From Streptomyces sp. NBC_00190 (lineage in GTDB: Bacteria > Actinomycetota > Actinomycetes > Streptomycetales > Streptomycetaceae): DNA of 64,000 nucleotides. Within the stretch, counting starts at the first letter, position 1. Every line of letters starts with the position of its first letter. Made by a program: the position numbers and the translations under genes. The notes beneath the pieces were generated by a model. It worked only from the letters and a program-made list of their open reading frames with translations, did no database searches and was not told where the DNA came from. The stretch covers positions 4,836,001 through 4,900,000 of the forward strand of contig NZ_CP108131.1 in NCBI RefSeq assembly GCF_036203305.1. The letters run 5' to 3'. Of this stretch, positions 61,381 through 64,000 are shown one piece after another.

Positions 61381-62625
61381 ATGTCCCGCGAGTCCCAGAC
61401 CGACCAGCCCTCCGTGTCCGAGCGGCCTGAGCTGCCAGGCAAGCTTCCGGACCACCTGCGTGCCGAACTGATCGCCTTCCGCCGGGACTTGCACATGCAC
61501 CCGGAGCTCGGACACCAGGAATTCCGCACCACGGCGGCGATCAAGGCCCGGCTCGAAAAAGCCGGCCTCCGACCACGGGTGCTGGCGTGCGGCACGGGCC
61601 TGGTCTGTGACATCGGGACCTGGGACCGGGGGCGGCCGATGCTGGCCATGCGCGCGGACATCGACGCCCTGCCCATTCCGGATGCCAAGACGCACGTCTC
61701 GTACCGCTCGATCTACCCCGACCGCGCCCACGCCTGCGGCCACGACGTGCACACCACCGTCGTCCTCGGCGCCGGACTGGTGCTCGCCGAGCTCGACCGC
61801 CAGGGTCTGCTGCCCCGCCCCGTGCGGCTGCTCTTCCAGCCCGCCGAGGAAGTACTCCCGGGAGGCGCCACCGAGGCCATCGACGCGGGGGTCCTGGACG
61901 GCGTGGGCAAGATGATCGCCGTGCACTGCGATCCGCGGGTGGACGCCGGGCGGATCGGGCTGCGGCCCGGGCCCATCACCTCGGCCTGCGATCGGCTGGA
62001 GATCAGCCTCTCCGGCTCCGGCGGGCACACCGCGCGCCCGCACCTGACGACCGACCTGGTGACGGCCGCCGCCCGGGTGGCCGTGGACGTCCCGGCCCTG
62101 CTGACCCGCCGGATGGACGCCCGCTCGGGCATGTCGGTCACCTGGGGCCGGATCGAGGCCGGGCACGCCTGCAACGTCATCCCCATGCACGCCGAGCTGT
62201 CCGGAACCGTACGGTGCCTGGACCTGAACGCCTGGCACGTCGCCCCCGACATGATCCACGCGGCGATCGACGAGGTCGCGACCATGCACGGGGCCAAGTT
62301 CGAGATCAACCACGTCCGCGGGGTGCCGCCGGTGGTCAACGACCCGGTGGTCACCGAACTGCTCCGCGAGGCGATGTCGGTCCGGCGCGGCGCCGAGTCG
62401 GTCGAGGACACCGAGCAGAGCCTGGGCGGCGAGGACTTCTCCTGGTACCTGGAGCACGTCCCGGGCGCCATGGCCCGCCTCGGAGTGCGTACGCCCGGTG
62501 ACACCGCGAAGCACGATCTGCACCGCGGCGACTTCGACGTGGACGAGTCCGCGATCGCCGTCGGCGTGGAGTTCTTCACGGCCGCCGTGCTGCTCGACGG
62601 GCGCCGGGCAAGGCCGATCGGCTGA
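61381..62625 (+). CDS. M20-family metallopeptidase / amidohydrolase
   Basis: 414 residues. Di-zinc site motifs: RRDLHMHPELGHQEF, HACGHDVHTT and QPAEEVLPGGA (catalytic Glu), AVHCDP and GGEDFSWYLEHVPG. A dimerisation domain sits between. The family cleaves N-acyl amino acids, amide conjugates or dipeptides; substrate unknown. The ATG at 61381 has AGGTGA 10 bp upstream; an ATG at 61345 would add 12 residues and cannot be excluded. Not obviously part of the wall-polymer locus. Confidence 0.9.
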   Translation: MSRESQTDQPSVSERPELPGKLPDHLRAELIAFRRDLHMHPELGHQEFRTTAAIKARLEKAGLRPRVLACGTGLVCDIGTWDRGRPMLAMRADIDALPIPDAKTHVSYRSIYPDRAHACGHDVHTTVVLGAGLVLAELDRQGLLPRPVRLLFQPAEEVLPGGATEAIDAGVLDGVGKMIAVHCDPRVDAGRIGLRPGPITSACDRLEISLSGSGGHTARPHLTTDLVTAAARVAVDVPALLTRRMDARSGMSVTWGRIEAGHACNVIPMHAELSGTVRCLDLNAWHVAPDMIHAAIDEVATMHGAKFEINHVRGVPPVVNDPVVTELLREAMSVRRGAESVEDTEQSLGGEDFSWYLEHVPGAMARLGVRTPGDTAKHDLHRGDFDVDESAIAVGVEFFTAAVLLDGRRARPIG

Positions 62626-62664
62626 AGATCGGTACAACATCCGCGTGTCGCCCGTCGGACGTGT

Positions 62665-62689
62665 CCAGCCCTTGGTACACAAGGGCTGG
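62665..62689 (+). terminator. Hairpin after the M20 peptidase gene
   Basis: CCAGCCCTTG (62665-62674) pairs perfectly with CAAGGGCTGG (62680-62689) around a 5-nt loop. Confidence 0.7.
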
Positions 62690-62843
62690 GTGCAGGACCA
62701 GTTACCGATCGGTCACTGTCCGGTTCGCGACGATCCGATAACGACTCATGAACGGGCCTTTAACTGACATCTACGCGCGTTACGATCGCCGCGAAACCAG
62801 CGCCGGTCGTGGCGCTTCGGTCAGGTTTTGAAGGAGCCTCCCC

Positions 62844-63905
62844 TTGCGCCGGATCACCAGGATCGCCACCGTGGGCATCGCGTCCGCGGCGCTGGCCCTC
62901 TCGGCTACCGCCTGTGGCGGAAAGAAGTCGTCGGACACCAGCTCTTCCCCGTCGGCGGGCGCTGCTGCTGCCAGTGCCGCCATCGCGTACGACATCGGTG
63001 GCCGCGGCGACCAGTCGTTCAACGACGCCGCCTTCGCGGGTCTCGAGAAGGCCAAGAACGACCTCAAGATCAAGACCGCCGAGGCGGAGCCGACCGACGG
63101 CGAGGGTGAGGCCGACAAGGTCCAGCGCCTCACCGAGCTTGCCCGCAAGGGCAACAACCCGGTCATCGGCGTCGGCTTCTCGTACGCCCCGGCCATAAAG
63201 AAGGTCGCGCCGAAGTTCCCGAAGACCACGTTCGGCATCATCGACGACACCTCGGTCACCGGCGAGAACATCGCCAACCTGGTCTTCAACGAGGAGCAGG
63301 GCTCCTACCTGGCCGGCGTCGCCGCCGCCAAGGCGTCCAAGACCGGCACGGTCGGCTTCATCGGCGGTGTCGAGGTTCCGCTGATCAAGAAGTTCGAGGC
63401 GGGCTTCACCCAGGGCGTCAAGGACACCAACCCGAACGCCAAGGTGCTCAGCCAGTACCTGACCCAGCCGCCGAACTTCGACGGCTTCTCCAAGCCCGAC
63501 CTCGGCAAGGCCGCCGCTCAGGGCCAGCTCGACGCCGGCGCCGACGTGATCTACGCCGCCGCCGGTCTCGCCGGCTCGGGTGCCATCGAGGCCACCGCGG
63601 GCAAGGGCAAGTGGGCCATCGGCGTCGACTCCGACCAGTACAACCAGGCCGGCCTGGCGAAGTACAAGGAGCACATCCTGACCTCGGTCACCAAGGACGT
63701 GTCGGACTCGGTCTTCAACGTGATCAAGTCGGTCCAGGACGGCAAGCCGCAGACCGGTGAGATCCGTTACGGCCTCGACAAGGACGGCGTCGGCCTGGCC
63801 GACTCCAACCCCGAGTACAAGAAGATGGCTGACGTCACCGCCGCGGTGGAGAAGGCCAAGGCCGATATCATCGCCAAGAAGATCACCGTCAAGACCGCGC
63901 CGTAA
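62844..63905 (+). CDS. BMP-family (Med/TmpC) lipoprotein, ABC transporter substrate-binding protein
   Basis: 353 residues with lipoprotein signal and lipobox LSATAC (Cys near residue 24), then the basic membrane protein fold: AYDIGGRGDQSFNDAAFAGL, FGIIDDTSVTGENIANLVF, GSYLAGVAAA and WAIGVDSDQYNQAG. Homologues bind purine nucleosides for ABC import. TTG start at 62844, preceded by AAGGAG with 7-bp spacing. In related chromosomes a second BMP gene and ABC transporter genes follow; these would lie to the right of the window. Confidence 0.93.
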   Translation: MRRITRIATVGIASAALALSATACGGKKSSDTSSSPSAGAAAASAAIAYDIGGRGDQSFNDAAFAGLEKAKNDLKIKTAEAEPTDGEGEADKVQRLTELARKGNNPVIGVGFSYAPAIKKVAPKFPKTTFGIIDDTSVTGENIANLVFNEEQGSYLAGVAAAKASKTGTVGFIGGVEVPLIKKFEAGFTQGVKDTNPNAKVLSQYLTQPPNFDGFSKPDLGKAAAQGQLDAGADVIYAAAGLAGSGAIEATAGKGKWAIGVDSDQYNQAGLAKYKEHILTSVTKDVSDSVFNVIKSVQDGKPQTGEIRYGLDKDGVGLADSNPEYKKMADVTAAVEKAKADIIAKKITVKTAP

Positions 63906-63931
63906 GGCCGTTCCTGACATGTAGTCGTGGT

Positions 63932-63974
63932 CTCGGGGTCCGGGGAGCGGTGTTTGCCGCTCCCGGGCCCCGAG
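63932..63974 (+). terminator. Terminator-like hairpin after the BMP gene
   Basis: Near-perfect arms CTCGGGGTCCGGGGAGCGG (63932-63950) and CCGCTCCCGGGCCCCGAG (63957-63974) close on a 6-nt loop. Confidence 0.7.
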
Positions 63975-64000
63975 CTACGTTCTGCACAACAGAGTTCGTG

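Overview
This is a 64 kb piece of a high-GC actinobacterial chromosome, almost certainly Streptomyces. Codon third positions are strongly G/C, GTG and TTG starts are common, and the window carries genus-typical families (SCO4848-type membrane protein, XRE plus DUF397 pairs, MmyB-like and MocR regulators, DUF3017, DUF6350). From memory, the order sucCD - purNH - folD - mdh - glyA - trpS - sdhCDAB - mutase - wall-polymer genes follows the chromosomal core of S. coelicolor; no database was consulted. Most of the window is housekeeping. The accessory or novel parts are short islands between metabolic genes.

Layout. 1-2.4 kb: tail of a DUF5682 gene and a VWA protein. 2.7-4.8 kb: sucCD behind a promoter region rich in palindromes, ended by a strong terminator. 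4.9-8.7 kb: a membrane-anchored XRE/sigma-like fusion and two membrane proteins. 8.9-14.7 kb: purNH, folD and mdh with small membrane proteins. 14.8-17.8 kb: a tight three-gene operon of unknown function. 17.8-23.5 kb: AhpD-like protein/MocR regulator pair, a transporter, a lipoprotein with an ATP-grasp ligase (YgiB/YgiC-like) and rocD. 23.6-26.5 kb: ZTP riboswitch, glyA, a cluster of intergenic repeats, trpS. 26.6-30.1 kb: 2H phosphoesterase, a YihY/BrkB-type gene whose stop codon overlaps an IS630-family insertion, a foldback MITE-like element and a small secreted protein. 30.1-34.8 kb: D,D-carboxypeptidase, membrane proteins, metallophosphoesterase, peptide-binding protein. 34.8-44.4 kb: mostly regulators and small enzymes: a TetR operon with two matching operators, an XRE/DUF397 island, an MmyB-like regulator with an MFS pump, and a serine-hydrolase remnant. 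44.6-48.0 kb: sdhCDAB. 48.2-54.5 kb: OHCU-decarboxylase-like protein, an ECF sigma factor with a membrane partner, an L,D-transpeptidase, an acyl-CoA mutase and a LysE exporter. 54.5-61.2 kb: a divergent wall-glycopolymer locus with nonulosonic-acid (sialic acid/Kdn type) genes, including an in-frame fusion of the CMP-sugar synthetase and the sugar synthase. 61.4-63.9 kb: M20 peptidase and a BMP-family lipoprotein.

Functional links. SucCD, SdhABCD and Mdh supply consecutive TCA reactions. PurN, PurH, FolD and GlyA all handle one-carbon folates, and the ZTP riboswitch ahead of glyA senses the purine intermediate that builds up when 10-formyl-THF runs short. The strongest candidates for undescribed biology are the 14.8-17.8 kb operon, whose first two proteins share a Gly/His motif; the YgiB/YgiC-like pair; and the NeuA-NeuB fusion in the wall-polymer locus.
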